Assembly: GCF_000931445.1 (NCBI RefSeq) | Contig: NZ_CP010849.1 | Coordinates: forward strand, 2,852,001 to 2,916,000 | Origin: Streptomyces cyaneogriseus subsp. noncyanogenus | GTDB lineage: Bacteria; Actinomycetota; Actinomycetes; Streptomycetales; Streptomycetaceae | Length of the DNA: 64,000 bases | Direction: 5' to 3' | Part shown: one piece after another, positions 47,307-57,004 of the stretch | Layout: each line of letters opens with the position of its first letter | How positions within the stretch are numbered: position 1 is the first letter of the stretch | Position numbers and translations under genes: made by a program | Notes under the pieces: generated by a model | The model's input: the letters and a program-made list of their open reading frames with translations, nothing else | The model's database searches: none | Told to the model about the DNA's origin: nothing

Positions 47307-47507
47307 ATGACCGATCGACGGCTCTGGTCCTACAAGGACATCGCCGCCCACATCCGGGTGCAGCCGGACACCGTGCGGTCCTACCGCAAGCACGGGCTGC
47401 TGCCGCCGCCCGACCACGTGGAGGGCGGCAAGCCGTACTGGTACGCCGACACGATCCGGGCCTGGGTGGCCTCCCGCCCGGGCAACCGGCCCCGCGGAGG
47501 GCGCTGA
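47307..47507 (+). CDS. Small helix-turn-helix (MerR/excisionase-like) protein
   Basis: 66 residues from ATG 47307, RBS GGGGAGG. It is one winged-helix/MerR-type domain: SYKDIAAHIRVQPDTVRSYRKHGLLPPPD followed by PYWYADTIRAWVAS. Such proteins act as excisionases or as small regulators; no integrase or recombinase is adjacent. Function not known. Confidence 0.8.
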   Translation: MTDRRLWSYKDIAAHIRVQPDTVRSYRKHGLLPPPDHVEGGKPYWYADTIRAWVASRPGNRPRGGR

Positions 47508-47528
47508 CCCGCGTGCGGGCCGTACGGC

Positions 47529-47702
47529 CACACCCACCGGGCCCGGCGGGTGTACGAGAAGGCGGGTTTCGTGGTGGAGGGCGTACGGCGGGAGGCGGCA
47601 CGGCGCGACGGGATGTGAGTGGACGAGGTCCTCATGGCGGTCCTCGACCACGAGTGGGCGGCCCACCGGGGTCGTCCCGGCGTCAGCTCCACGGTTCGAT
47701 GA
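47529..47702 (+). pseudogene. GNAT acetyltransferase remnant with in-frame stop
   Basis: The frame from 47529 reads the C-terminal GNAT motif (RRVYEKAGFVVEGVRREAARRDG), then M-stop (TGA 47616-47618) where homologues have Trp, then VDEVLMAVLDHEWAAH to the end of the domain. Only the last 55 residues survive and there is no start or 5' part. A decayed acetyltransferase. It overlaps the end of the alcohol dehydrogenase gene at 47683. Confidence 0.75.
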
Positions 47703-48726
47703 CCGTCATGCCCGCCCCGGGCGCCGTACCCAGCGCGGCCAGCGCGGCGGGGGCCGCGTCCAGCGGGAGGGTGGCGGTGACCAGCAGGTCGGGCCGCAGC
47801 GCGCCGGAGCGGACCAGCTCCAGCATCGGCGGATAGGTGTGCGCGGCCATGCCGTGGCTGCCGAGCAGTTCGAGTTCCAGGGCGATCACGCGGGCCATGG
47901 GCACGGGTGTGGTGCCGGACGCGGAGGGCAGCAGGCCGACCTGGACGTGGCGGCCCCGGCGGCGCAGGCCGTCGACGGACGCGGCGCAGGTGGCAGGGGA
48001 GCCGAGCGCGTCGAGGGAGAGGTGGGCACCCCCGCCGGTGAGCTCTCGGACCGCCGCCGCGGTGTCCTCGGTCCGGGCGGCGTCCACGCACCGCGCCGCC
48101 CCGAAGGTCCGCGCGAGCTCCAGCGCCGCGGGGGACACGTCGACGGCGACGACCCGCGCGCCGGAGGCCGCCGCGATCATCACCGCCGACAGGCCCACCC
48201 CGCCGCAGCCGTGCACCGCGACCCACTCCCCCGCCGCCACCCGGCCCTGCTGCACCACGGCCCGGAACGCGGTGGCGAACCGGCAGCCGAGCGAGGCCGC
48301 CGTCGCGAACGGCATGTCCTCGGGGACGGCGACGAGGTTCACGTCGGCGTGGTCCAGGGCGACGTACTGGGCGAAGGAACCCCAGTGGGTGAAGCCGGGC
48401 TGCGTCTGCCGTTCGCACACCTGCTGGTCGCCCGCCGCGCAGGCCGCGCAGGTGCCGCAGGCGCAGACGAAGGGCACGGTGACCCGGTCGCCGGGGCGCC
48501 AGGCGGTGACCCGCTCGCCCACCGCCTCGACCACTCCGGCGAGTTCGTGGCCGGGCACGTGCGGCAGGGTGATGCCGGGGTCGTGGCCCTGCCAGCCGTG
48601 CCAGTCGCTGCGGCACAGCCCGGTGGCCTCCACGCGCACCACGACCCCGTGCGGGGCGGGCCGGGGGTCGGCCACCTCCCGCACCTCGGCCGGTTCCCCG
48701 TACCGCTCGAACACCACCGCGCGCAT
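47683..48726 (-). CDS. Zinc-dependent alcohol dehydrogenase
   Basis: 347 residues from ATG 48726-48724. GroES-like start, catalytic zinc Cys in [15 protein letters not shown] and His in PGHELAG, the structural zinc quartet [17 protein letters not shown], and Rossmann motif [12 protein letters not shown]. It oxidises alcohols with NAD(P); its substrate is not evident. The shape (LCRSDWHGW) matches the group of alcohol/crotonyl dehydrogenases found in many Streptomyces. It ends against the GNAT remnant. Confidence 0.9.
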   Translation of the reverse strand: MRAVVFERYGEPAEVREVADPRPAPHGVVVRVEATGLCRSDWHGWQGHDPGITLPHVPGHELAGVVEAVGERVTAWRPGDRVTVPFVCACGTCAACAAGDQQVCERQTQPGFTHWGSFAQYVALDHADVNLVAVPEDMPFATAASLGCRFATAFRAVVQQGRVAAGEWVAVHGCGGVGLSAVMIAAASGARVVAVDVSPAALELARTFGAARCVDAARTEDTAAAVRELTGGGAHLSLDALGSPATCAASVDGLRRRGRHVQVGLLPSASGTTPVPMARVIALELELLGSHGMAAHTYPPMLELVRSGALRPDLLVTATLPLDAAPAALAALGTAPGAGMTVIEPWS

Positions 48727-49172
48727 GCGTCCCGCCCCTCCGCCTTTCCCGGCCGATCCGTCCGGGCCTCCCGGCCGCCCGGACCCGGGTGCCACGCTAA
48801 TCACGGCCCGCCGGGCCTCCGCACCGGCCCCCGGCCCGCCCCCGGACACGCGCGGTACGGCAGGCTCGAACGAGCCGGAGCGCACGGGGCCGGAGGGGCC
48901 CCGTCCGTCCATTGCCGACCCCGCGGTGAGCGACAGTCATACCCCCTAGGGGTACAGTGGAGGGCGTGGGATCCCACCGTGGGTCGCACAGGCCCCTCGG
49001 GGCGCGTCCACGGGCCGCGAGGCCCTCGTGCACCGCCCGCGCCGCCCGGCTCGCGCGGCACGTCGGCCCTCGGTGGACACCGCCCCGCGGTGCGCCACGC
49101 CGTGGCGCGCGGCCCCGTGGGCACCCGCCCAGGGACAGCAGCCCCGCACCAACCCCGACGAGGAGATGCGAC
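48727..49172. other. 446-bp promoter region of adh and copZ
   Basis: No supported gene. It holds the leftward adh promoter and, further right, the copper operator at 48940-48954 and a leader of about 220 bp before copZ. The frame of copZ stays open through the leader, but its content is Arg/Pro-rich and not protein-like. Confidence 0.5.
48940..48954 (+). promoter_or_regulatory. CsoR-type copper operator
   Basis: TACCCCCTAGGGGTA, a perfect palindrome with odd centre, matching the known actinobacterial CsoR box. It lies upstream of copZ-copA, so copper de-represses these genes. The regulator itself is not in the window. Confidence 0.85.
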
Positions 49173-49412
49173 ATGACCGCCCAGACCGACACCCCGGGTT
49201 CCGTCACCACCGTCTACAAGGTGAGCGGAATGAGCTGCGGACACTGCGAGGGCGCCGTCTCCGGCGAGATCTCCCAGATCCCCGGCGTCAGCTCGGTGCA
49301 GGCCGTGGCCTCCACCGGTGAGGTCACCGTGGTCTCCGCGGCCCCGCTCGACGAGGCGGCCGTGCGTGCGGCCGTCGACGAGGCGGGCTTCGAGCTCGTC
49401 GGCGCCGCCTGA
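49173..49412 (+). CDS. copZ: Copper chaperone CopZ-like
   Basis: 79 residues from ATG 49173, RBS GAGGAG. A ferredoxin-like heavy-metal domain with the copper motif GMSCGHC near residue 19 and the usual beta-alpha-beta pattern. It carries Cu(I) in the cytoplasm to the ATPase encoded next. Controlled by the CsoR site upstream. Confidence 0.93.
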   Translation: MTAQTDTPGSVTTVYKVSGMSCGHCEGAVSGEISQIPGVSSVQAVASTGEVTVVSAAPLDEAAVRAAVDEAGFELVGAA

Positions 49413-49518
49413 GGCGCGCCCCCCGCGCCCCCGCACCCGACAGCCCCTCCCGGCTGGGCCGCCCGCCGCCTCAACCGGGCGCCGCGCGGCCCGGCCCGTC
49501 GCCGCCTGGAGCCCTGAG

Positions 49519-51777
49519 ATGACCAGCACCACCGCCCGTACGCCCACGGACACCGCGCCGGAGCTCTCGGAGGTCGAGCTGCTCATCGGCGGAATGACCT
49601 GCGCGGCCTGCGCGGCCCGCGTCGAGAAGAAGCTCAACCGCATGGACGGCGTCACCGCCACGGTGAACTACGCGACGCAGAAGGCCCGGGTCGCCTTCCC
49701 CGCCGGCACCGAGGTCGCCGACCTGATCGCGACCGTGGTGAAGACCGGGTACACCGCGCGGGAGCCCGAACCCCCGCGCCAGGAGCCCCCCGCCACGGCC
49801 GGGGAGGCGTCCGGCGACCCGGACCCGGCCTCCCTGCGCCGGCGGCTGACCGTCTCCGCCCTCCTCGCCGCCCCCGTGGTCCTGCTCGCGATGGTCCCGG
49901 CGCTCCAGTTCGACAACTGGCAGTGGCTCTCGCTGACCCTGGCCGCGCCCGTCGTCGTCTGGGGCGGCCTGCCCTTCCACCGCGCCGCCTGGACCAATCT
50001 GCGGCACGGCGCGGCGACCATGGACACGCTGGTCTCCCTGGGCACGCTGGCCGCGTTCGGCTGGTCGCTGTGGGCCCTGTTCCTCGGCGAGGCGGGCATG
50101 CCGGGCATGCGGCACGGCTTCGACCTCACCGTCTCCCGCACCGACGGCGCCTCGACGATCTACCTGGAGGTCGCCGCCGGGGTCACCGCCTTCCTGCTGC
50201 TCGGCCGCTTTCTGGAGGCCCGCTCCAAGCGGCGCGCCGGGGCCGCGCTGCGGGCGCTGATGGAGCTCGGCGCCAAGGACGTGGCGGTGCTCCGGGACGG
50301 GCGCGAGGTGCGGATCGCGGTGGACCGGCTGGCCGTGGGCGACCGGTTCGTCGTCCGCCCCGGCGAGAAGATCGCCACGGACGGCGTCGTCGTGGAGGGC
50401 TCCGCCGCGGTGGACACCTCGCTGCTGACCGGCGAGTCGGCCCCGGTGGACGTGGCGCCGGGCGACCCGGTCACCGGCGCCACGGTCAACGCCGGGGGGC
50501 GGCTGGTCGTGGAGGCCACCGGGGTGGGCGCCGACACCCGGCTGGCCCGGATGGCGAAGCTGGTGGAGGACGCGCAGAGCGGGAAGGCCGAGGCGCAGCG
50601 CCTGGCGGACCGCGTCTCCGGGATCTTCGTCCCGGCCGTGCTGCTGATCGCCGCCGGCACCTTCGGCGCCTGGCTGGGCACCACCGGCGACCAGACCGCC
50701 GCCTTCACCGCCGCCGTCGCGGTGCTGATCATCGCCTGCCCGTGCGCGCTGGGCCTGGCCACGCCGACCGCCCTGATGGTCGGCACCGGCCGCGGCGCCC
50801 AGCTCGGCATCCTCATCAAGGGCCCGGAGGTCCTGGAGTCCACCCGCCGCGTCGACACCGTCGTCCTGGACAAGACCGGCACCGTCACCACCGGCCGCAT
50901 GACCCTCCAGGAGGTGTACGCCGCCGAGGGCACCGACGAGAAGGAGCTGCTGCGGCTCGCCGGCGCCGTCGAGGACGCCTCCGAGCACCCGGTGGGCCGG
51001 GCGATCGCCGCCGGTGCCGCGGAGCGGGTCGGCCCGCTGCCCGCCGCGCACGACTTCGCGAACGTGCCCGGGCGCGGCGTACGGGCGCGCGTGGAGGGCC
51101 ACGAGGTGGCCGTGGGGCGTCTCGCCGAGCACACCGGCCCCCTCCCGCCGGAGGTGACGCGCGCGAAGGAGGAGGCCGAGCGGGAGGGCCGTACGGCCGT
51201 CGTGGTCGGCTGGGACGGGGCGGTACGCGGGGTGGTCGCGGTCGCCGACGCGGTGAAGGACACCAGTGCCGAGGCGGTGCGCGAGCTGCGGGCGCTGGGC
51301 CTGACGCCGGTGCTGCTGACCGGGGACAACCGGGCGGTGGCGGACGCGGTGGCCCGCGCCGTGGGGATCGACCAGGTGATCGCGGAGGTGCGGCCCGAGG
51401 ACAAGGTCGCCGCCGTACGGCGGCTCCAGGACGAGGGGCGGACGGTCGCCATGGTGGGCGACGGGGTCAACGACGCCGCGGCGCTGGCCGCCGCCGACCT
51501 GGGCCTGGCGATGGGCACGGGCACGGACGCGGCGATCGAGGCGGGCGATCTGACGCTGGTGCGCGGGGACCTGCGGGTGGCCGCGGACGCGATCCGGCTG
51601 GCGCGCGCGACGCTGGGCACGATCAAGGGCAACCTCGTCTGGGCCTTCGGCTACAACGTCGCGGCGCTGCCGCTGGCCGCCGCCGGACTGCTGAGCCCGA
51701 TGATCGCCGGGGCGGCGATGGCCTTCTCCTCCGTGTTCGTCGTCACGAACAGCCTGCGGCTTCGGGCCTTTCACTGA
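49519..51777 (+). CDS. copA: Copper-exporting P-type ATPase CopA
   Basis: 752 residues from ATG 49519. One N-terminal metal-binding domain with GGMTCAACAAR, then eight membrane helices, the CPC metal site in IIACPCALGLATP, the phosphorylation site DKTGTVTTG, TGDN, and MVGDGVNDAAALA. It pumps Cu(I) out of the cell using ATP. It follows copZ by 106 bp and is expected to share its CsoR control. Confidence 0.96.
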   Translation: MTSTTARTPTDTAPELSEVELLIGGMTCAACAARVEKKLNRMDGVTATVNYATQKARVAFPAGTEVADLIATVVKTGYTAREPEPPRQEPPATAGEASGDPDPASLRRRLTVSALLAAPVVLLAMVPALQFDNWQWLSLTLAAPVVVWGGLPFHRAAWTNLRHGAATMDTLVSLGTLAAFGWSLWALFLGEAGMPGMRHGFDLTVSRTDGASTIYLEVAAGVTAFLLLGRFLEARSKRRAGAALRALMELGAKDVAVLRDGREVRIAVDRLAVGDRFVVRPGEKIATDGVVVEGSAAVDTSLLTGESAPVDVAPGDPVTGATVNAGGRLVVEATGVGADTRLARMAKLVEDAQSGKAEAQRLADRVSGIFVPAVLLIAAGTFGAWLGTTGDQTAAFTAAVAVLIIACPCALGLATPTALMVGTGRGAQLGILIKGPEVLESTRRVDTVVLDKTGTVTTGRMTLQEVYAAEGTDEKELLRLAGAVEDASEHPVGRAIAAGAAERVGPLPAAHDFANVPGRGVRARVEGHEVAVGRLAEHTGPLPPEVTRAKEEAEREGRTAVVVGWDGAVRGVVAVADAVKDTSAEAVRELRALGLTPVLLTGDNRAVADAVARAVGIDQVIAEVRPEDKVAAVRRLQDEGRTVAMVGDGVNDAAALAAADLGLAMGTGTDAAIEAGDLTLVRGDLRVAADAIRLARATLGTIKGNLVWAFGYNVAALPLAAAGLLSPMIAGAAMAFSSVFVVTNSLRLRAFH

Positions 51778-52526
51778 ACCGCCGCCTCACATAAGCTCTT
51801 CACAAGGCTCGCGCATCATCCTTACGATCGCGCCTCGATCGACATATCGGGGCTCTTGCGCATCTAACGGACATATGCAAGAGACGCAGATCACAGTGAC
51901 GCGAACGTAACCATCGAAGGGGTTCGAAGGTCTAAGTTGGCGATGTCAGGCAGCGTCTTGGGGGGCGCTTCCTGGCATCTGAGGATGTCTTGGGGGACTT
52001 CCTCAGTTGGGGGTACCTCCCGGCTCGAGCGACGTCGAGAGCCCGGAGGAGCGTTGCCGGGACACGTACACCGGGAAGCTTTGAGCGGCCCTCCCGGGCG
52101 TGCGCTGTCCCGGCAGACCGCACACTGCGACTGCACGAGCGCGGCGGGTTCGCCCCGCCGCGCCCGACACAGCGATTCAGGCGCTGTCCTCACAGGCGCC
52201 CGGCCGGATCCCGTGGGGGGAATCCGCACCGGGACATGAGAAGGCGCCCTGGTCGTCGGCCCGTGGGGGGACCGGCGCACCGGGGCGCCTTCTGCCGTTC
52301 CGAAGCAGCTGCGGGACCGGCACATCGGAGCGCCGCCTGCCGTTCCCGTTCCCGTTCCTGGACAGGCGGGCCCGACCCGCGCGCGGGTGAGCCCGGCCCG
52401 CGCACACGACAGGCCCCGCACCCGGCGGTCCGGATACGAGGCCCGTGGCCCATGACCCAGGGCCGGTGACCCAGGCCCGGGGCGAGTGGTGAGAACCTCG
52501 CCCAGGGCCCGGGGGAGGAGAAGCGC
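51778..52526. other. 749-bp gene-free stretch with structured repeats between copA and citA
   Basis: Open frames here are Arg/Pro rich and lack protein character. A GAGGATGTC...GACTTCCTC hairpin lies near 51982-52004, and a GGCTCGA...TCGAGAGCC hairpin near 52020-52042. Around 52210-52340 there are repeated blocks (CCCGTGGGGGGA twice) and an 11-bp inverted repeat (52239-52293). It looks like a transcribed leader or the scar of a lost gene. Confidence 0.5.
52239..52293. repeat. 11-bp inverted repeat in the copA-citA gap
   Basis: AGAAGGCGCCC (52239-52249) and GGGCGCCTTCT (52283-52293) are perfect complements with a 33-base loop. It overlaps the block-repeat region; a bidirectional terminator is possible. 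Confidence 0.55.
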
Positions 52527-53816
52527 TCAGCGCTCCTCGACCGGCACGAAGTCGCGCTCGACCACGCCGGTGTAGATCTGGCGGGGACGGCCGATGCGGG
52601 AACCCGGCTCCTTGATCATCTCGTGCCACTGGGCGATCCAGCCCGGCAGGCGGCCGAGGGCGAACAGGACCGTGAACATCTCGGTCGGGAAGCCCATGGC
52701 CCGGTAGATCAGGCCGGTGTAGAAGTCGACGTTCGGGTAGAGGCTGCGCGAGACGAAGTAGTCGTCGGAGAGCGCGTGCTCCTCCAGCTTCAGGGCGATG
52801 TCGAGCAGCTCGTCGCTCTTGCCGAGAGCGGACAGGACGTCGTGCGCGGCGGCCTTGATGATCTTGGCGCGCGGGTCGAAGTTCTTGTAGACCCGGTGGC
52901 CGAAGCCCATCAGGCGGACGCCGTCCTCCTTGTTCTTCACCTTGCGGATGAAGGAGTCGACGTCGCCGCCGGCGTCGCGGATGCCCTCCAGCATCTCCAG
53001 CACCGACTGGTTGGCACCGCCGTGCAGCGGGCCCCACAGGGCGTTGATGCCGGCCGAGATGGAGGCGAACATGTTCGCCTGCGAGGAGCCGACCAGGCGG
53101 ACCGTGGAGGTCGAGCAGTTCTGCTCGTGGTCCGCGTGCAGGATCAGCAGCTTGTCCAGCGCGGAGACGACGATCGGGTCGAGCTCGTACTCCTGGGCCG
53201 GGACCGAGAAGGTCATGCGCAGGAAGTTCTCGACGTAGCTCAGGTCGTTGCGCGGGTAGACGAACGGGTGGCCGATCGACTTCTTGTAGGCGTACGCCGC
53301 GATCGTCGGGAGCTTGGCGAGCAGGCGGATGGTGGAGAGGTTGCGCTGCGTCTCGTCGAACGGGTTGTGGCTGTCCTGGTAGAAGGTGGACAGCGCCGAG
53401 ACGACCGACGACAGCATGGCCATCGGGTGGGCGTCGCGCGGGAAGCCCTTGTAGAAGTTCTTGACGTCCTCGTGCAGCAGGGTGTGCTGCGTGATGTCGT
53501 TCTGGAACGCGGTGAGCTGGTCGACGGTCGGCAGCTCGCCGTTGATCAGCAGGTAGGCCACCTCCAGGAAGGTGGAGCGCTCGGCGAGCTGCTCGATCGG
53601 GTAGCCGCGGTACCGGAGGATGCCCGCCTCGCCGTCGAGGTAGGTGATGGCGGATTTGTAGGCGGCGGTGTTGCCGTACCCGCTGTCCAGCGTCACCAGA
53701 CCGGTCTGGGCGCGCAGCTTGCCGATGTCGAAGCCCTTGTCGCCGACGGTGCTGTCGATCACCGGGTAGGTGTACTCGCTGCCGTCGTACCGCAGTACTA
53801 CAGAGTTGTCGCTCAC
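52527..53816 (-). CDS. citA: Citrate synthase
   Basis: 429 residues from GTG 53816-53814 with GAGGGAAG upstream (a GTG at 53828 is possible). Catalytic residues: His in ILHADHEQNCSTS, His in GPLHGGANQ and Asp in SLYPNVDFYTG; the acetyl-CoA/oxaloacetate pocket GFGHRVYKNFDPRA is clear. It makes citrate from oxaloacetate and acetyl-CoA, the first step of the TCA cycle. Gene symbol is the Streptomyces name. Confidence 0.97.
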   Translation of the reverse strand: MSDNSVVLRYDGSEYTYPVIDSTVGDKGFDIGKLRAQTGLVTLDSGYGNTAAYKSAITYLDGEAGILRYRGYPIEQLAERSTFLEVAYLLINGELPTVDQLTAFQNDITQHTLLHEDVKNFYKGFPRDAHPMAMLSSVVSALSTFYQDSHNPFDETQRNLSTIRLLAKLPTIAAYAYKKSIGHPFVYPRNDLSYVENFLRMTFSVPAQEYELDPIVVSALDKLLILHADHEQNCSTSTVRLVGSSQANMFASISAGINALWGPLHGGANQSVLEMLEGIRDAGGDVDSFIRKVKNKEDGVRLMGFGHRVYKNFDPRAKIIKAAAHDVLSALGKSDELLDIALKLEEHALSDDYFVSRSLYPNVDFYTGLIYRAMGFPTEMFTVLFALGRLPGWIAQWHEMIKEPGSRIGRPRQIYTGVVERDFVPVEER

Positions 53817-54044
53817 GTCTTCCCTCACCGACGTAGTGCCTCATCTTCGAGGTGCCCTGACTGTCTCTACCATCCCCCACTTGGCTCAGGAGAGTGCACT
53901 CGGGGTCGACCATCGGGCCTATTGACGGCACTCAGTGCCGTCAACTTGCTCATCCTGCCCCTTGTGTTCCCCTTCCGGAAGTGGCTTGTGACCTTCACGA
54001 CTCATTTGATCGATCATTTTTACCCGGGGGCGGGAGCGGCGGGC

Positions 54045-56306
54045 TCAGGGGCCCGCGAGGCGGAAGTCGAGCGCCGTGCAGCGCCGGCCCGCCGAGACCG
54101 TGCGCACCGCCTGGCCGATCGCCCGGCGCGACCCGACGAGGACCACCAGCTTCTTGGCGCGGGTGACCGCCGTGTAGAGCAGATTGCGCTGGAGCATCAT
54201 CCAGGCGCCCGTGGTCACCGGGATCACGACGGCCGGGTACTCGCTGCCCTGGGAGCGGTGGATGGTCACCGCGTAGGCGTGGGCCAGTTCGTCCAGTTCG
54301 TCGAATTCGTACGGCACCTCCTCGTCCTCGTCGGTCAGCACCGTCAGGCGCTGGTCGACCGGGTCGAGGGAGGTGACCACACCCACGGTGCCGTTGAAGA
54401 CGCCGTTCTTCCCTTTCTCGTAATTGTTGCGGATCTGGGTCACCTTGTCGCCGACCCGGAAGACCCGGCCGCCGAACCGCTTCTCGGGCACCTCGGGGCG
54501 GCCGGGGGTGATGGCCTGCTGGAGGAGGCCGTTGAGGGTGCCCGCCCCGGCCGGGCCCCGGTGCATGGGGGCCAGCACCTGGACGTCGCGGCGCGGGTCC
54601 AGGCCGAACCGGGCGGGGATGCGGCGGGCGGCGACGTCGACCGTGAGCCGGCCGGCCTCCTCGGTGTCGTCCTCGACGAAGAGGAAGAAGTCCTTCATGC
54701 CGTCGGTGACCGGGTGCTGCCCGGCGTTGATCCGGTGGGCGTTGGTGACCACGCCCGACTGCTGGGCCTGGCGGAAGACGCGCGTCAGCCGCACGGCCGG
54801 GATCGGGCTGCCGTCGGCGAGCAGGTCGCGCAGCACCTCCCCGGCGCCGACGCTGGGGAGCTGGTCCACGTCCCCGACGAAGAGCAGGTGGGCGCCGGGC
54901 GGGACCGCCTTGACCAGCTTGTTGGCGAGCAGCAGGTCCAGCATGGACGCCTCGTCGACCACCACCAGATCGGCGTCGAGCGGGCGGTCCCGGTCGTAGG
55001 CGGCGTCACCGCCGGGCTTCAGCTCCAGCAGCCGGTGGACGGTGGACGCCTCGGCTCCGGTCAGCTCGGACAGGCGCTTGGCGGCCCGGCCGGTCGGCGC
55101 GGCGAGCACCACCTTGGCCTTCTTCGCGCGGGCCAGCTCCACGATCGAGCGGACCGTGAAGGACTTGCCGCAGCCGGGGCCGCCGGTCAGCACGGCGACC
55201 TTCTCGGTCAGCGCCAGCTTGACGGCGGCCTCCTGCTCGGGGGCCAGGTCGGCGCCGGTACGGCCCTTCAGCCAGGTCAGCGCCTTGTCCCACGCCACCT
55301 CCCGGAAGCCGGGCATCCGGTCCTCGCCGGTGCGCAGCAGGCGCAGCAACTGGGCGGCGAGGGAGAGCTCGGCCCGGTGGAAGGGGACGAGGTAGACGGC
55401 CGTGACCGGCTCCCCGCCGTCGCCCTCCGGGCCGGGCACCTTCTCGCGCACGACACCCGGGTCGCCGCCGTCCTCCGGCGGCTCGGCCAGCTCGGCGAGG
55501 CACTCGATGACCAGGCCGGTGTCGACCTGGAGCAGCTTGACCGCGTCGGCGATCAGCCGCTCCTCGGGCAGATAGCAGTTGCCCTGGTCGGCGGATTGCG
55601 ACAGCGCGTACTGTAGGCCCGCCTTGACGCGTTCGGGGCTGTCGTGCGGGATGCCGACGGACTGGGCGATCTTGTCGGCGGTGAGGAAGCCGATGCCCCA
55701 GACGTCGGCCGCGAGCCGGTACGGCTGGTTCTTCACCACGAAGATGGAGGCGTCGCCGTACTTCTTGTAGATCCGCACGGCGATCGACGTCGACACCTCG
55801 ACGGTCTGGAGGAAGAGCATCACCTCCTTGATCGCCTTCTGCTCCTCCCAGGCGTCGGCGATCCGCTTGGTCCGCTTGGGGCCGAGCCCGGGCACCTCGA
55901 TGAGCCGCCCGGGCTCCTCCTCGATGATCCTCAGCGTGTCCAACCCGAAGTGCTGGGTGATGCGGTCGGCGAAGACCGGGCCGATGCCCTTGACCAGGCC
56001 CGAGCCGAGGTACCGCCGGATGCCCTGGACGGTGGCCGGCAGCACCGTCGTGTAGTTCTCCACGTGGAACTGCTTGCCGTACTGCGGGTGCGAGCCCCAG
56101 CGCCCCTCCATGCGCAGGGACTCCCCGACCTGGGCCCCGAGCAGCGCGCCGACGACCGTGAGCAGGTCACCGGCGCCTCTGCCGGTATCGACACGGGCGA
56201 CCGTGTAGCCGTTCTCCTCGTTGGCGTACGTGATGCGCTCCAGGACGCCTTCGAGCACGGCGAGCTTTCGTTCACCGGGGGCGGCGGCTGCGGTCTGGGT
56301 GGGCAT
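54045..56306 (-). CDS. RecD2-like superfamily 1B DNA helicase
   Basis: 753 residues from ATG 56306-56304. N-terminal OB-like region and helix-hairpin-helix motifs (LVKGIGPVFADRI, VPGLGPKRTKRI), then helicase motifs: Walker A TGGPGCGKSF, VVVDEASMLD, GDVDQLPSVGAGEVLRD and the C-terminal VTIHRSQGSEY. This is the stand-alone RecD2 type, a 5'-3' helicase in DNA repair, distinct from RecBCD subunits. Transcribed leftward, upstream of citA, with 228 bp between. Confidence 0.9.
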   Translation of the reverse strand: MPTQTAAAAPGERKLAVLEGVLERITYANEENGYTVARVDTGRGAGDLLTVVGALLGAQVGESLRMEGRWGSHPQYGKQFHVENYTTVLPATVQGIRRYLGSGLVKGIGPVFADRITQHFGLDTLRIIEEEPGRLIEVPGLGPKRTKRIADAWEEQKAIKEVMLFLQTVEVSTSIAVRIYKKYGDASIFVVKNQPYRLAADVWGIGFLTADKIAQSVGIPHDSPERVKAGLQYALSQSADQGNCYLPEERLIADAVKLLQVDTGLVIECLAELAEPPEDGGDPGVVREKVPGPEGDGGEPVTAVYLVPFHRAELSLAAQLLRLLRTGEDRMPGFREVAWDKALTWLKGRTGADLAPEQEAAVKLALTEKVAVLTGGPGCGKSFTVRSIVELARAKKAKVVLAAPTGRAAKRLSELTGAEASTVHRLLELKPGGDAAYDRDRPLDADLVVVDEASMLDLLLANKLVKAVPPGAHLLFVGDVDQLPSVGAGEVLRDLLADGSPIPAVRLTRVFRQAQQSGVVTNAHRINAGQHPVTDGMKDFFLFVEDDTEEAGRLTVDVAARRIPARFGLDPRRDVQVLAPMHRGPAGAGTLNGLLQQAITPGRPEVPEKRFGGRVFRVGDKVTQIRNNYEKGKNGVFNGTVGVVTSLDPVDQRLTVLTDEDEEVPYEFDELDELAHAYAVTIHRSQGSEYPAVVIPVTTGAWMMLQRNLLYTAVTRAKKLVVLVGSRRAIGQAVRTVSAGRRCTALDFRLAGP

Positions 56307-56462
56307 GATCCGACGGTACCGCCCGGATATGACAGCGGGTGCCCGGCGGGGGACCGCTCAGCGGTCCTGGAAAAACGGGACGGCAGGCCCACGGGACTCA
56401 GTCTCCCGCTCGGCCGGCCGGCGCTCGATCAGCGGCCGGAACGGGCTCCGCGGGGACGCTTA

Positions 56463-56846
56463 TCACTGCCACTCTCCCGGTTCGCATCGGTACGGGCGTG
56501 TGATGTGCTCCCGGTACTCCTCATGGCCAGGGTTGGCCTTGAAGTGCTCAGCGGCCCACTGCGTACCGTCTTCGGCCTTCTCCGTCACCGGGCTGCTCGC
56601 ATTGCAGGTCCCGCACTCCATCTCGAACGTGATCGGAGGTGCCTGCGGGCGTTTGTCCGGCAGGATCGTGTACTCACGGAAGCGGTAGGTGGCGCGCGCG
56701 ATGACAGTCCCCTTGCAGCGAGCCTCTTCTTCCAGATGCCGCTTCAGCAGCACCTCACAGTCGGTGGCCCGGCTGAAGTCTCCGGCGTCGCGCGCCTGTC
56801 TCTTCTCCTTTTCGAGCCGGGCGCACTCCGCGCACTCCACGCTCAT
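56463..56846 (-). CDS. Small Cys-rich protein, third gene of operon (paralogue of 14481-14690)
   Basis: 127 residues from ATG 56846-56844, overlapping the stop of the preceding 53-residue gene (ATGA). The N-terminal half has CAEC, then DFSRATDCEVLLKRH, matching the 69-residue protein at 14481-14690; a second Cys pair (CGTC) and a final Cys follow, so it is an enlarged member of that family. Probably metal binding. Unknown function. Confidence 0.75.
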   Translation of the reverse strand: MSVECAECARLEKEKRQARDAGDFSRATDCEVLLKRHLEEEARCKGTVIARATYRFREYTILPDKRPQAPPITFEMECGTCNASSPVTEKAEDGTQWAAEHFKANPGHEEYREHITRPYRCEPGEWQ

Positions 56847-57004
56847 GACCCACCCGCCCTTCGCACGGCATCGCTGAGCCGCTGACCCATCGGGCACGGT
56901 TGTCCGGGGAGGCACTGTTCGCATTCCGTCCGATGCATCTGCCGCGCCCATTCGAGCTGTTGCATGTCCTGCGGGCGGGGGCAGGCGGAAACCTCAGCCG
57001 TCAC
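56843..57004 (-). CDS. 53-residue Cys-rich protein, second gene of operon
   Basis: GTG 57004-57002 to TGA 56845-56843. The sequence has CEQC and CLPGQPC with HRTECEQC and GQRL, matching the C-terminal end of the 104-residue protein at 14687-15001. It overlaps the gene before it by GTGA and the gene after it by ATGA. The coupled overlaps on both sides make it real despite its length. Confidence 0.65.
   Translation of the reverse strand: MTAEVSACPRPQDMQQLEWARQMHRTECEQCLPGQPCPMGQRLSDAVRRAGGS

Noticed and set aside
52623..55616. A 997-codon plus-strand frame opposite citA and the helicase
   Set aside because: Antisense shadow of two well identified genes.
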